Assembly: GCF_042679085.1 (NCBI RefSeq)
Contig: NZ_JBHTLQ010000005.1
Coordinates: 1-64,000, forward strand
Length of the DNA stretch: 64,000 nucleotides
Reading direction: 5' to 3'
From: Phenylobacterium conjunctum
Lineage (GTDB): Bacteria > Pseudomonadota > Alphaproteobacteria > Caulobacterales > Caulobacteraceae
The notes beneath the pieces are model-generated. The model worked only from the letters and a program-made list of their open reading frames with translations. It was not told where the DNA came from and did not search any database. Below are positions 7,678-22,703 of this stretch, in pieces; within the stretch, counting starts at the first letter, position 1, and each line of letters starts with the position of its first letter. Made by a program: the position numbers and the translations under genes.

Positions 7678-8403
7678 TCAGGTCGCGCGCAGATCCCGGA
7701 AAGCCAGGACCTGGCCGGCGGCGCCGACGCCGGTCCTCGGGCAATCCCGCCTCAGGGCGCAGAGGTGGCAGGCCGGGTCGAAGTGGTCGCAGATCGACTG
7801 GCCATGGGTTTTCATCAGACAGTGCAGCTCTCGCAGGTCCCCAGCCGTCCAGGTCGCCGGAACCTGCGACATCAGCCGCAAATGCGCCTCCTGGGCGTCG
7901 CCGCGGCCCACCAGGCCCAGCCGCCGCGCGACCCGGGCCACATGGGTGTCCACCACCAGCACCGGACGGTCCAGGGTGGAGAAGTTGAGCGTCGCCGCCG
8001 CGGCCTTGGCGCCCACGCCTGGCAGGCTCATCAGCCAGGCCATGGCCACAGACACCGGCTCCTGCGCCAGGACGTCGAGATCCAGGCCGCCCCGCTTCAG
8101 GAGCAGCACCCGGACCAGCACCGGCAACTGCCGCGCCTTGCGGTCGGCGAAGGTCACCGGATCGATGATCTGCTCCAGCTCGCCGACGTCCGCCTCGGCC
8201 AGCCTGGTCCAGTCCTCCATGGCCGCGCGCAGGCGCATGAAGGCCGCCCAGCTCACCTCCTCATAGGTTCGCGCCGACAGCACGGCGTGGATCAGTTGCG
8301 ACACTGGATCGAGGCGCACAGGCGCGACCTGGGGGCCCAGCAGCGCGCGCAGGCGGTCCCGCAGGGCGGGTAGGTGCGAGGGGAGGGCGAGGCTGACTTG
8401 CAT
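7678..8403 (-). CDS. Endonuclease III-like DNA glycosylase (HhH-GPD, 4Fe-4S)
   Basis: The protein has 241 residues. A helix-hairpin-helix (SLPGVGAKAAAATL) carries Lys133 at the position of the E. coli Nth lyase lysine. The GPD loop VVDTHVARVARR gives catalytic Asp152. A canonical cluster-binding motif, Cys205-x6-Cys212-x2-Cys215-x5-Cys221, lies near the C-terminus. It therefore looks like a bifunctional glycosylase/AP lyase for oxidised bases. It diverges from the first ~50 residues of standard Nth and is not in an nth-like context, so it is probably a paralogue. A LexA-type direct repeat lies 13-27 bp upstream of its ATG, suggesting DNA-damage induction. Confidence 0.9.
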   Translation of the reverse strand: MQVSLALPSHLPALRDRLRALLGPQVAPVRLDPVSQLIHAVLSARTYEEVSWAAFMRLRAAMEDWTRLAEADVGELEQIIDPVTFADRKARQLPVLVRVLLLKRGGLDLDVLAQEPVSVAMAWLMSLPGVGAKAAAATLNFSTLDRPVLVVDTHVARVARRLGLVGRGDAQEAHLRLMSQVPATWTAGDLRELHCLMKTHGQSICDHFDPACHLCALRRDCPRTGVGAAGQVLAFRDLRAT

Positions 8404-8415
8404 GCGGTCACGCTA

Positions 8416-8430
8416 GAACAAAAAGAGAAC
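8416..8430 (-). promoter_or_regulatory. Probable SOS (LexA) box, GTTC-N7-GTTC
   Basis: The plus strand reads GAAC-AAAAAGA-GAAC, which is GTTC-N7-GTTC on the minus strand. This is the established LexA recognition sequence of alphaproteobacteria, including Caulobacter. It ends 13 bp before the endonuclease III homologue's start, where a bound repressor would block its promoter. The divergent hydroxyacid dehydrogenase start is 53 bp away on the other side. Confidence 0.65.
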
Positions 8431-8482
8431 TTTTGTAAATCCCCGGCGACGCGGTACGAAGGGGCAAACAGGGGAGGGGCGA

Positions 8483-9628
8483 ATGCAGCCTGTGTCGGTC
8501 TCGGACTATCGCGAAGGGGCGCGCCGTCGCCTGCCGCCCATGTTCTTCGAGTACATCGACGGCGGCTCCTACGCTGAGGTGACGCTGAAGCGGAACGTCG
8601 AGGATCTGGAGGCGATCGCGCTGCGCCAGCTGGTCATGCGCGACATGACCAGGATCAGCACCGAGGTTCAGACCCTGGGCCAGACCCTGTCCATGCCGCT
8701 GGGCCTGGCGCCCGTCGGCATGGCCGGCATGTACGGTCGTCGCGGCGAGACCCAGGCGGCGCGGGCCGCGGCCAGCGCCGGCGTTCCCTTCTGCCTCTCG
8801 ACGGTCGGCGTCTGTTCGGTGGAGGAGGTGGCGGCCACCGGGACAGCGCCCTGGTTCCAGCTCTATATGCTCAAGGACCGGGGCTACATGCGCGAGCTCC
8901 TGGGCCGAGCCAAGGCGGCCGGTTGCCCGGTGCTGGTCTTCACCGTCGACCTGCCCCTGCCGGGCGCGCGCTATCGCGACGTGCGCTCGGGCTTCAGCGG
9001 GGCCACAGGGCTGTCCGGCCTGTTGAACACCGGCTGGCAGGGGGCGACCCATCTGGACTGGTTCTGGGACGTCTTCGTCAACGGCAAGCCGCACACCCTG
9101 GGCAATGTCCAAAGTGCGGTCACGGAGGGGCGTCGGGTCAACGACTTCCTGGGTTGGATCGCCCGCAATTTCGACCGCTCGGTCACCTGGAAGGATCTCG
9201 ATTTCGTGCGCGAGATCTGGGACGGCCCGATTGTCATCAAGGGCGTGCTGGACCCGGTCGACGCCCGCGAGGCGGTGAAGGCGGGCGCGCAAGGGCTGGT
9301 GGTCTCCAACCACGGCGGCCGCCAGTTGGACGGCGTGAAGTCGTCGATCTCGGCCCTGCCCAGGATCGTGGACGCCGTGGGCGGGGACCTTGAGGTGTTC
9401 ATGGACGGCGGCGTGCGCTCGGGCCTGGACGTGCTCAAGGCCCTGGCCCTGGGCGCCAAGGCCTGCTTCATCGGTCGCCCCTGGGCCTATGCGTTGGGCG
9501 CGGGCGGCGAAAAAATGATCGCCAAGATGCTCGGAACCCTGCGCAGCGAGCTGGTCACGGCCATGATCCTGACCGGCTGCGACGACGTGCGGCAGGCCAA
9601 CAAAGCGTTGCTCGACGTCACGACTTAG
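8483..9628 (+). CDS. FMN-dependent alpha-hydroxy acid dehydrogenase (L-lactate dehydrogenase LldD type)
   Basis: A 381-residue TIM-barrel flavoenzyme of the glycolate oxidase/L-lactate dehydrogenase family. It oxidises an L-2-hydroxyacid to the keto acid and passes electrons to O2 or quinone. Diagnostic parts are FFEYIDGGSYAEVTL near residue 21, LAPVGMAGMYG near 75, the FMN site and active-site His277 in VVSNHGGRQLDG, and MDGGVRSGLDVLKALALGAKACFIGRPW near the end, given here in parts as MDGGVRSG and GRPWAYALG. LldD is a reasonable call, but related enzymes act on mandelate, glycolate or longer hydroxyacids. GGGGAGGGG precedes the ATG. The gene is monocistronic, ended by the terminator at 9708-9733. 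Confidence 0.9.
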   Translation: MQPVSVSDYREGARRRLPPMFFEYIDGGSYAEVTLKRNVEDLEAIALRQLVMRDMTRISTEVQTLGQTLSMPLGLAPVGMAGMYGRRGETQAARAAASAGVPFCLSTVGVCSVEEVAATGTAPWFQLYMLKDRGYMRELLGRAKAAGCPVLVFTVDLPLPGARYRDVRSGFSGATGLSGLLNTGWQGATHLDWFWDVFVNGKPHTLGNVQSAVTEGRRVNDFLGWIARNFDRSVTWKDLDFVREIWDGPIVIKGVLDPVDAREAVKAGAQGLVVSNHGGRQLDGVKSSISALPRIVDAVGGDLEVFMDGGVRSGLDVLKALALGAKACFIGRPWAYALGAGGEKMIAKMLGTLRSELVTAMILTGCDDVRQANKALLDVTT

Positions 9629-9707
9629 AAAAACTTTTCAAAACCGGAGTTTCAGACCCATCGACAAGGGTCGATCTTGCCGCTAATGGCGCGCTCGACG
9701 GGCGTCT

Positions 9708-9733
9708 GACGGCCGGGGTTCTCGGCCGTCTTT
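9708..9733 (+). terminator. Rho-independent terminator between the hydroxyacid dehydrogenase gene and gltB
   Basis: GACGGCCG (9708-9715) pairs with CGGCCGTC (9723-9730) around GGGTTCT, followed by TTT. It separates the upstream gene from the gltBD operon. Confidence 0.75.
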
Positions 9734-9791
9734 CGGCGTGCCTGGAACCCAGGCTCTGGCCCATAGTGAAAGACGAAGTGAGGGGATGCTG

Positions 9792-14432
<4,641 letters not shown>

Positions 14433-14455
14433 CATTTCAGGAACGGAGTACAGTC

Positions 14456-15907
<1,452 letters not shown>

Positions 15908-15918
15908 GGTTCAGAAAT

Positions 15919-15944
15919 CCCGTCGAAGGGCGTCCTTCGGCGGG
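15919..15944. terminator. Hairpin between convergent gltD and the glycosyltransferase gene
   Basis: CCCG-T-CGAAGG (15919-15929) pairs with CCTTCG-G-CGGG (15934-15944), with one internal mismatch and loop GCGT. There is no T-run; it could serve both convergent genes weakly. Confidence 0.5.
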
Positions 15945-15958
15945 GTCGAGCCTAGCGC

Positions 15959-17674
15959 TCAGGGCTTCGCCATCGGTCCGGTGGGCTCCAAGACGGTGAA
16001 CCGGAGCCCCTGATAGACCGGCCGCCACCCCCGGCCGTACAGGGGATGTCCGGCCTGCAGGACGATGTATCCGTAGCCCGCCGCCGCCTTCGGCTGAACA
16101 CTTGCGCCAGGGTCGACCAGCACCATCCTGGGCCGGCCGTGCAGGCCATAGAACAGGTTGTGGTGGGTGTTGGCGTCCTCCACGAAGGCGATGATCCGAC
16201 CGGGATGCTGGCGCGTCGTCTTGTCGATCGCCTGGATCTCGGCCGCCAGACCCCTGCGATCCGGCACAAGCTGGCTCAGCCACGCGCCGTCCTGGCCTAT
16301 GGCCAGCAGGGCCAGGATGAAGAAGGCGCCTTGCCAGACCTGGAGCATCGGCGCGCGCCGCAGCATCAAGACAATGGCGCCCAACATCGCCACGACCGCC
16401 AGGGCGAAGCTTGGGAAAGTCGATCCGGCATAGCGCGCTGTCGGTAGAGAAAACGCATGCAGGGCGGCGACATCCCAGGGAAACAGGGTGATCGCCTCGC
16501 GCAGGGCGATGGTCAGGCCGACCAGACCCGCCAGACAGGTCCCCGCCGCCAACAGCCGCCGGTCGCGCAGGTCTTCTCTGCGGCGGATCGCGGGCCAGGC
16601 CGTTAGCCACAGCAGCGGGATGAAGAACTCGAAATACCGCCCCCACAGGCGGTAGGTTTCCGACACTGCGAAGCTCATCTTGAACGCGAAGATCGACACC
16701 ATGCAGATCGTCGCGGCGAAGGCCCCGAGGGTCAGCAGGAAGGCGAGGTCGGTCCCTTGGGGCGCGAAGGTCTTGTCCCGAACGCGCCGCAACAGGTCAT
16801 CAAGGCCCAGGGCTATGGCTGGCCCAGCCAGCATCAGCACCGTCATGGTCATGGCGTAGTGGGCGGTCAGGGCGATCCGAGTCGCATCGGCGGCGGGGGG
16901 CTGGTCCAGGATCTGGGCGTAGAAGCCCTGGCCGAAGAAGGACAGCTGGCGCGGCAGCTCATGGCTCTCGATGACCCGCAGCAGATGCCCTGTCGCCAGG
17001 AAGGCCGCGGCCATTATCACAAGCCTGAGGACCGCCAGGGCGGGGCCGCGTCCACGCTGCAGGATCAGGTCGGCGACCACCAGCGCCGGGCCGGCGCACA
17101 TCACCGCCAGGCCGTGCGGCTTGATCAGCACCAACGCTGCGGCCATCGCGCCGAACGCGGCGGCGTGGAGGAGGGGGCGTGGCCGCCAGAGCCGCGCCGT
17201 CAGCAGGATCATCCCGCCCAGCAGGGCCACGTACCAACCCTCCGGCAGGGCCGTGAATACGAAGCGGTAGTAGGGATAGATCAGGGCCAGCAGGATCAGG
17301 CCCAGCGCCTCGCCGCGGTTCAGGCGCGGGGCGACCACGCGCCAGACCAGGACAAGGCCAAGGACGTAGGCGAGGCCCCCGCCGATCCGCAGGGCGTCCA
17401 ACCCGAACAGGCCGGGCAAAAGGCCGAAGAGCCGGATGATCCAGAAGAACACCACATTGTCGACATTGGCGACGAAGGGCGCGTGTTGCGGGTCGGCCTG
17501 CAGCATGTCGCCATAGAGGGCGCGGAGCAGATAGGAGCCTTCGTCGCTGGAATAGAGCGGCAGGCTCAGAAAGGCGCGGGGCAGATGCAGCGCGATCACC
17601 GCCAGCGCCATGAGCGCCGCGGCGGTCAGCGCCGACGTCCACTTCACCGTGTATCTTTCCCGGACTTCGCTCAT
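15959..17674 (-). CDS. Polytopic membrane glycosyltransferase (GT-C fold, PMT/ArnT-like)
   Basis: 571 residues from ATG 17674. The frame extends 29 codons further, but that part is hydrophilic and lacks a ribosome site. About 11-12 hydrophobic helices span most of the chain, followed by a soluble C-terminal region (from about residue 480). The first extracytoplasmic loop carries SSDEGSYLLRALYGD, with the Asp-Glu pair typical of polyprenyl-phosphate-sugar-dependent GT-C enzymes. Such proteins move a sugar from an undecaprenyl-phosphate carrier to lipid A, glycolipid or protein on the periplasmic side. Acceptor and sugar are not predictable here. It diverges from an exported amidohydrolase gene. 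Confidence 0.8.
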   Translation of the reverse strand: MSEVRERYTVKWTSALTAAALMALAVIALHLPRAFLSLPLYSSDEGSYLLRALYGDMLQADPQHAPFVANVDNVVFFWIIRLFGLLPGLFGLDALRIGGGLAYVLGLVLVWRVVAPRLNRGEALGLILLALIYPYYRFVFTALPEGWYVALLGGMILLTARLWRPRPLLHAAAFGAMAAALVLIKPHGLAVMCAGPALVVADLILQRGRGPALAVLRLVIMAAAFLATGHLLRVIESHELPRQLSFFGQGFYAQILDQPPAADATRIALTAHYAMTMTVLMLAGPAIALGLDDLLRRVRDKTFAPQGTDLAFLLTLGAFAATICMVSIFAFKMSFAVSETYRLWGRYFEFFIPLLWLTAWPAIRRREDLRDRRLLAAGTCLAGLVGLTIALREAITLFPWDVAALHAFSLPTARYAGSTFPSFALAVVAMLGAIVLMLRRAPMLQVWQGAFFILALLAIGQDGAWLSQLVPDRRGLAAEIQAIDKTTRQHPGRIIAFVEDANTHHNLFYGLHGRPRMVLVDPGASVQPKAAAGYGYIVLQAGHPLYGRGWRPVYQGLRFTVLEPTGPMAKP

Positions 17675-17810
17675 TTCCGCATCATGTTGAGCCGGCTGAT
17701 TCCTGGCCAGGGTCGGCCCTTGGATTCCTTCTAAGGCGCCATCATGACGCGCGCCCCGCAAGGCCGACGGCGGGCTTTCGGCCGAGCCTTCGGCGGGCTA
17801 ATCCAGACGG

Positions 17811-19151
17811 ATGATCAAGTCCGCCGCCCTGGCCGTCTTCGCCCTGTTGTCCGCCGCAGCCGCCCAGGCCGAGCCCTATGTGCTGTACAAGGATGCGATC
17901 CTGATCGACGGGACAGGCGCTCCGCCCAAGGGGCCGGCGACCATCCTGGTCAAGGGCGAGCGGATCGAGCGGGTCTGGTTCGGCAATGAGCTGGCCTTCA
18001 AGCTGCCGCCGGACTCCAAGGTGGTGGACGCCACCGGCCTTTATGTGCTGCCGGGCCTGATCAACAGCCACGAGCACCTGGCCACCCCGCCCAATCGTCC
18101 CTTCGCCGAAGCCCAGTTGAAGCGCGATCTCTATGGCGGGGTCACCGGCCAGCGCGACATGGCCGACGACCTGCGCCAGGTGGCGGACCTGGCCCGCGCC
18201 AGCCGGGTGGGCGAGATCCCCGCGCCCGACATCCACTACGCCGCCCTGATGGCTGGCCCCGATTTCTTCAAGGACCCTCGCACCCACGCCGTCTCGGCCG
18301 GCGCGACGCCGGGCCGGACCCCCTGGATGCAGGCCATCGACGCCAGGACCGACCTGCGCACAGCGGTCACCCTGGCGCGGGGAACCAGCGCCTCGGCGAT
18401 CAAGGTCTACGCGGACCTGCCGGGCGCGCGGGTGAAGGCCATTGTCGCCGAGGCGCACCGCCAGGGCATCCCGGTCTGGGCCCACGCCGCGGTGTTCCCG
18501 GCCAAGCCGTCGGAAGTGATCGCCTCCGGCGCCGACGCCCTCAGCCACGTCTGCATGCTGGCCTATGAGGTCTCCGACCCCGTGCCGGGCGCCTATCACG
18601 ACCGCGCGCCGGTCGACGAGGCGAGGTTGGGGCAGGGGGACAATCCGGTCATCGGCAAGCTGCTGGGCCAGATGAAGGCCAAGGGGACCGTCCTGGACGC
18701 CACCCTGTTCGTCTATGAGGGCCTGGACCGTCGGGCCGCCGCCAACCCCAAGGCCAAGCCTTACTGCACCCTGGCCGTGGCCGCCCGCCTGACCGACCAG
18801 GCCCGCCGCGCCGGCGTGACCATCAGCGCCGGCACGGACGGCTTCAGCCCGCCGGAGGATCCCTATCCGGGCCTCTATCAGGAACTGGACCTGCTGGTGA
18901 AGACCGCGGGCTTCACGCCGCTGCAGGCGATCCAGGCCGCCACCGAGGGCGGGGCCAAGTCCATCACCCGCGATCCAGATTTCGGAACCATCGCGCCGGG
19001 TAAGCTGGCCAATCTGATGTTCACCGCCAAGGACCCCAGCGCCGACATCGGCGCGCTGCGCACGGTGGTCCTGACCGTCAAGCGCGGGGTCGCCTATCCC
19101 CGCTCCGACTATGATCCCAAGGCCGACCTGGCCGCGCGGAAGGAAGACTGA
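17811..19151 (+). CDS. Exported metal-dependent amidohydrolase
   Basis: 446 residues with a clean Sec signal (MIKSAALAVFALLSAAAAQA), so periplasmic or outer-membrane associated. The amidohydrolase barrel is recognised by ILIDGTGAPPKGPATILVKG at the N-terminal beta-sandwich and PGLINSHEHL, giving a His-x-His-type metal site in the form HEH. Conserved histidines follow in VWAHAAV and LSHVCML, and the catalytic Asp in ISAGTDGF. The end DFGTIAPGKLANLMF is the usual family C-terminus. Related enzymes are imidazolonepropionase-like or Xaa-Pro/cyclic-dipeptide hydrolases; the substrate is unknown. Its TGA overlaps the next gene's ATG by one base, and that gene is a dipeptidase, which suggests a peptide- or amide-scavenging pair. 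Confidence 0.88.
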   Translation: MIKSAALAVFALLSAAAAQAEPYVLYKDAILIDGTGAPPKGPATILVKGERIERVWFGNELAFKLPPDSKVVDATGLYVLPGLINSHEHLATPPNRPFAEAQLKRDLYGGVTGQRDMADDLRQVADLARASRVGEIPAPDIHYAALMAGPDFFKDPRTHAVSAGATPGRTPWMQAIDARTDLRTAVTLARGTSASAIKVYADLPGARVKAIVAEAHRQGIPVWAHAAVFPAKPSEVIASGADALSHVCMLAYEVSDPVPGAYHDRAPVDEARLGQGDNPVIGKLLGQMKAKGTVLDATLFVYEGLDRRAAANPKAKPYCTLAVAARLTDQARRAGVTISAGTDGFSPPEDPYPGLYQELDLLVKTAGFTPLQAIQAATEGGAKSITRDPDFGTIAPGKLANLMFTAKDPSADIGALRTVVLTVKRGVAYPRSDYDPKADLAARKED

Positions 19152-20281
19152 TGCTCGATCGCCGCCAGACCCTCGCCCTCGCCGCCGCAGGGCTCGCCGC
19201 CAGCGCCGTCCCCGCTTTCGCGGCGGGCAAAAAGCCGGTCATCGTCAACGCCCTGGGCGGGATCATGAATCCCAACATCCCGCTCGGCCAGAAGGCCACC
19301 TTCCTGCCGGGCGGCGAGGAGCTGGACATCGATGTCCGCGCCATCGCCGACGCCCGGGCCTCCGGCGTCACCGCCGTCAACTGCACCTTGGGCTATGTCG
19401 CCGGGCCGCAGGATCCGCACCAGTTCACCCTGGAAGACCTGGACCAGTGGGACGCTCTGCTGCGGGCCAATCCGAAGGACCTGCTGCTGGTGCGCACCGC
19501 CGCCGACATCCTCAAGGCCCGCGACGAGGGGCGGATCGGGGTCATCTACGGGTTCCAGAACGCCCTGCAGGTCGGCGAGCACCTGGAGCGCGTGGACCAG
19601 TACGCCGCTCGCGGCGTCCGGGTGATCCAGCTGACCTACAATCCCGCCAACACCCTGGGCGACGGCTCGATGGCGCCGGAGAACCGGGGCCTGACGCCCC
19701 TCGGCCGCAAGGTGGTCGAGAAACTGAACCAGGCCCGCGTGATGGTCGACCTGTCGCATTCGGGCGAGCGCACCTGCCTGGACGCCATCGCCGCCTCCAA
19801 GGCCCCGATCTCCATCAACCACACCGGCTGTCGGGCCCTGGCGGACCTGCCGCGCAACAAGACCGACGCGGAGCTGCGCGGCGTGGCGGAGAAGGGCGGC
19901 TTTGTCGGCGTCTACTTCATGCCCTTCCTGAAGATCGACGGTCACCCGCGCGCCGCCGACGTGGTCGACCACATCGAATACGCCCTCAAGGTCTGCGGCG
20001 AGGATCATGTCGGGATCGGCACCGACGGCTCGGTGGTCGGGGTGGATGACCTGGCGGTCTATCAGGGGGCGCTGGAGAAGGAGATCGCCGAGCGCCGCGC
20101 CGCCGGCATCAGCGCCTCGGGCGAGCGGCCGGACACCTATCCCTTCGTTGTCGACCTGCGCGACCGAAACCAGTTCCACAAGCTGGCCGACCTGCTGGCC
20201 GGCCGGGGCGTGAAGCCGCGGGTGATCGACAAGGTGCTGGGCCTGAACTTCCTGGCCTATGCGCAGGAGATCTGGGGCTAA
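19151..20281 (+). CDS. Membrane dipeptidase (peptidase M19, renal dipeptidase family), exported
   Basis: 376 residues. The signal DRRQTLALAAAGLAASAVPAFAA has a twin Arg (RR) and an Ala cleavage site, so it may use Tat. The M19 barrel follows. Typical pieces are VMVDLSHSGERTCLDA near residue 197, PISINHTGCRALADLPRNKTD near 218-238 (zinc histidine), GFVGVYFMPF, and HVGIGTDGSVVG near 290 with the late metal Asp. M19 enzymes cleave dipeptides, including those containing D-residues, at a binuclear zinc site. The protein lacks the N-terminal HxD motif in its usual form (seen here as DIDVRAIADARA), so metal binding may differ. It is translationally coupled to the upstream amidohydrolase. Confidence 0.87.
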   Translation: MLDRRQTLALAAAGLAASAVPAFAAGKKPVIVNALGGIMNPNIPLGQKATFLPGGEELDIDVRAIADARASGVTAVNCTLGYVAGPQDPHQFTLEDLDQWDALLRANPKDLLLVRTAADILKARDEGRIGVIYGFQNALQVGEHLERVDQYAARGVRVIQLTYNPANTLGDGSMAPENRGLTPLGRKVVEKLNQARVMVDLSHSGERTCLDAIAASKAPISINHTGCRALADLPRNKTDAELRGVAEKGGFVGVYFMPFLKIDGHPRAADVVDHIEYALKVCGEDHVGIGTDGSVVGVDDLAVYQGALEKEIAERRAAGISASGERPDTYPFVVDLRDRNQFHKLADLLAGRGVKPRVIDKVLGLNFLAYAQEIWG

Positions 20282-20880
20282 GCCTTCTGGCCATACCGCT
20301 CGGCGACAGCGGCCCAGCCGGCCTCGCAGAAGGTCGCCCAGACCTCGGCGGCGCGGTCAGGCGAGACGTCCATCTGATTCAGGGGTTCGCCCGCGCCGGT
20401 CGCGGCCTTCAGCATCAGATAGGCGGTGAGCGCGGCGACGTCGTGCGGCAGTTTGAAGGCCGCCGCCGCATGACCTGCATAGACTCTGTGCACCGCCTGC
20501 GGATCGGGGAGCACGCCGGGGCCCAGAAGCTCGGCGACACCGGGGTCGTTCAGCAGGGCGTGAACAACCGCGCTGTTCTCCCCGCAGTAGTTGAAGGTTC
20601 TCGCCAGGCCGACCCGGATCCGCTCGTGGAAATCGGTCGCATCCTTGACGGTGAGGTCCGTCCCGCTGGGCTGATAGTCCCGCGCCAGGAGCGCCTTGAG
20701 CAGGTCGTCGACCGCGGAGAAATGTCGATAGATCAAGGCCTTTGAGATGCCCGCCTCGATCGCCACGGCCTCCAGGGTGCACCGGGACAGCCCATGCTTC
20801 AGGATCAGCGTCTTGGCGCTATCCAGAATCTGATCCTTGCGGCCCTGACGCGACAGGCGCGACGCCCGTTCCCGGCTCAT
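20278..20880 (-). CDS. TetR-family transcriptional regulator
   Basis: 200 residues from ATG 20880, chosen because GGGGG lies about 6 bases upstream; the frame continues a further 22 codons without a ribosome site. The HTH is clear (LILKHGLSRCTLEAVAIEAG, then ISKALIYRHFSAVDDLLKAL). The C-terminal domain is helical. The final stop overlaps that of the convergent dipeptidase by four bases. It diverges from an exported amidohydrolase at 21057, with an inverted repeat between them, and is the likely repressor of that gene. The ligand is unknown. Confidence 0.9.
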   Translation of the reverse strand: MSRERASRLSRQGRKDQILDSAKTLILKHGLSRCTLEAVAIEAGISKALIYRHFSAVDDLLKALLARDYQPSGTDLTVKDATDFHERIRVGLARTFNYCGENSAVVHALLNDPGVAELLGPGVLPDPQAVHRVYAGHAAAAFKLPHDVAALTAYLMLKAATGAGEPLNQMDVSPDRAAEVWATFCEAGWAAVAERYGQKA

Positions 20881-20909
20881 GCTGTACCCCCAACTCAACG
20901 CGCAACTCA

Positions 20910-20951
20910 GAGTAGGAGGGTTTGCGGGCGAGCGGTAAACAAACACTACTC
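20910..20951. promoter_or_regulatory. Inverted repeat in the TetR/amidohydrolase divergent promoter
   Basis: GAGTAG (20910-20915) and CTACTC (20946-20951) are inverted. Just inside them GGTTTG (20919-20924) faces CAAAC (20940-20944), so the arms are about 14 bp with one gap. This is a plausible but long-spaced operator. The region is more AT-rich than its surroundings. Confidence 0.35.
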
Positions 20952-21056
20952 AAGATGGGGAATCCTCTTGGAGCCCCGGCGGTTTCCTTCGGCGGCCAAC
21001 TGCGCGATGGTCCGCCAGCTTGATCCGGCGGTGCGGATTGGCGGGGGAGACGTGGG

Positions 21057-22700
21057 ATGAAAGCGAAGCTGCTGGCGGCGGCCATGGTTCTGGTGGGCGC
21101 GACCCAGGCGCAGGCGGCGGACCTGTTGCTGCACGGCGGGCCGATCTATACCGGCGAGGCCAAGGTTGAGGCCCTGGCCATCAAGGACGGCAAGGTGATC
21201 TATGCCGGCCCCCTGGCTCAGGCCCGCCAGGTTGCGCCCAAGGCCACGGACATCGACCTGAAGGGCGCGGCCGCCTTTCCGGGGCTGGTGGACGCCCATG
21301 CTCACCTGATGGGGATCGGCTTGCGCGAGCTGACCCTGAACCTGGAGGGAACCGCCTCCATCGCCGAACTGGCCCAGAAGGTGAAGGCCTGGAACGCGGC
21401 GCATCCGGGCGCCGATCCCTTGAGCGGCCGGGGCTGGATCGAGACCCACTATCCGGAGAAGCGCTTCCCGACCCGCGCCGACCTCGACGCCGCCGTGCCG
21501 GACCGGGCGGTGGTGCTGACCCGCGCTGACGGACATGCCCTGGTGGCCAATTCCAAGATGCTGGCCCTGGCCGGGATCACTCGCGACACCCCCGATCCGG
21601 CCGGCGGGCAGATCCTGAAGGACGCCCAGGGCGAGCCCACAGGCATGCTGATCGACAACGCCCAGCGCCTGCTGACCGGCAAGATTCCGCCGCCCAGCGC
21701 CGAGATGAAGCGCGAGGCGGCCAAGCGCGCCGTTCAGCTCTACGCCTCCCGCGGCTGGACCGGCATGCACAGCGTCAGCGTGAACGCCGAGGACGTGACC
21801 ATCCTGAACGAGATGGCCGCCAAGGGGGAGCTGCCGATCCGCGTCGACAACTTCATGGACCCGAAGAGCGCCGACGAGGTGCTGGCCAAGGGGCCCTTCG
21901 CCGACCCCACGGGCCTCGTCCGGGTCGACGGGATCAAGATGTACATGGACGGCGCCCTGGGCTCGCGGGGCGCGGCGCTGCTCGCCCCCTATAACGACGC
22001 CGAGGGGACAGGCCTGATCCTCACCGATCCGGCGGTGATCTCCGCCACCCTGGCCAAGGCCAGGGCGGTCAAGGCCCAGGTGGCCATCCACGCCATCGGC
22101 GACCGCGGCAACCGGCTGGTGCTGGACCTGTTCCAGAAGGCCTATGCCGACGCCCCCGCCGCCCTGGCCGCCGCCCGCTGGCGGGTGGAGCACGCCCAGA
22201 TCATCGCCGAAGAGGACAAGCCGCGCTTCGCCAAGCTGGGGATCATCGCCTCGATGCAGCCCAGCCACGCCATCGGCGACCTCTATTTCGCCCCCGCCCG
22301 CCTGGGCGAGAGCCGGCTGAAGGAAGCCTATGCCTGGAAGGATCTTTGGGACCTGGGCGTCCACATGGCCGCCGGCACGGACGCGCCGGTGGAGAAGGGC
22401 GACCCGCTGATCGAGTTCTACGCCGCCACCTACCGCCACGCCCTCAACGGCTTTGCGGGTCCCGACTGGGGGCTGGACGAGGTGCTGACCCGGCCCCAGG
22501 CCCTGACCATGCTGACCAAGGGCTCAGCTTATGCGGCGTTCCGGGAAAAGGACCTGGGCGACCTCAGCCCCGGCAAGGCGGCTGACATCTCGGTCTTCTC
22601 GGCCGACCTCATGACCGTTCCCTTCGCCGACATCCCCAAGGCCCACGCGGTCCTGACGATCGTCGGCGGCAAGATCGTCTACGACGGCCGGGGCAAGTAG
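21057..22700 (+). CDS. Exported amidohydrolase, YtcJ-like (amidohydrolase_3 family)
   Basis: 547 residues with a Sec signal (MKAKLLAAAMVLVGATQAQA). Characteristic segments are LLLHGGPIYTGEAKVEALAI, FPGLVDAHAHLMGIG (metal HAH near residue 81), GRGWIETHYPEKRFPTRADLD, VVLTRADGHALVANSKMLAL, KMYMDGALGSRGAAL, VAIHAIGDRGNRLVLD and AAGTDAPVEKGDPL. These are the standard order for this family of long amidohydrolases, which act on amides, N-formyl or cyclic compounds. The role here is unknown. Only three bases separate its stop from the convergent linalool-dehydratase-like gene. Confidence 0.9.
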   Translation: MKAKLLAAAMVLVGATQAQAADLLLHGGPIYTGEAKVEALAIKDGKVIYAGPLAQARQVAPKATDIDLKGAAAFPGLVDAHAHLMGIGLRELTLNLEGTASIAELAQKVKAWNAAHPGADPLSGRGWIETHYPEKRFPTRADLDAAVPDRAVVLTRADGHALVANSKMLALAGITRDTPDPAGGQILKDAQGEPTGMLIDNAQRLLTGKIPPPSAEMKREAAKRAVQLYASRGWTGMHSVSVNAEDVTILNEMAAKGELPIRVDNFMDPKSADEVLAKGPFADPTGLVRVDGIKMYMDGALGSRGAALLAPYNDAEGTGLILTDPAVISATLAKARAVKAQVAIHAIGDRGNRLVLDLFQKAYADAPAALAAARWRVEHAQIIAEEDKPRFAKLGIIASMQPSHAIGDLYFAPARLGESRLKEAYAWKDLWDLGVHMAAGTDAPVEKGDPLIEFYAATYRHALNGFAGPDWGLDEVLTRPQALTMLTKGSAYAAFREKDLGDLSPGKAADISVFSADLMTVPFADIPKAHAVLTIVGGKIVYDGRGK

Positions 22701-22703
22701 GGC

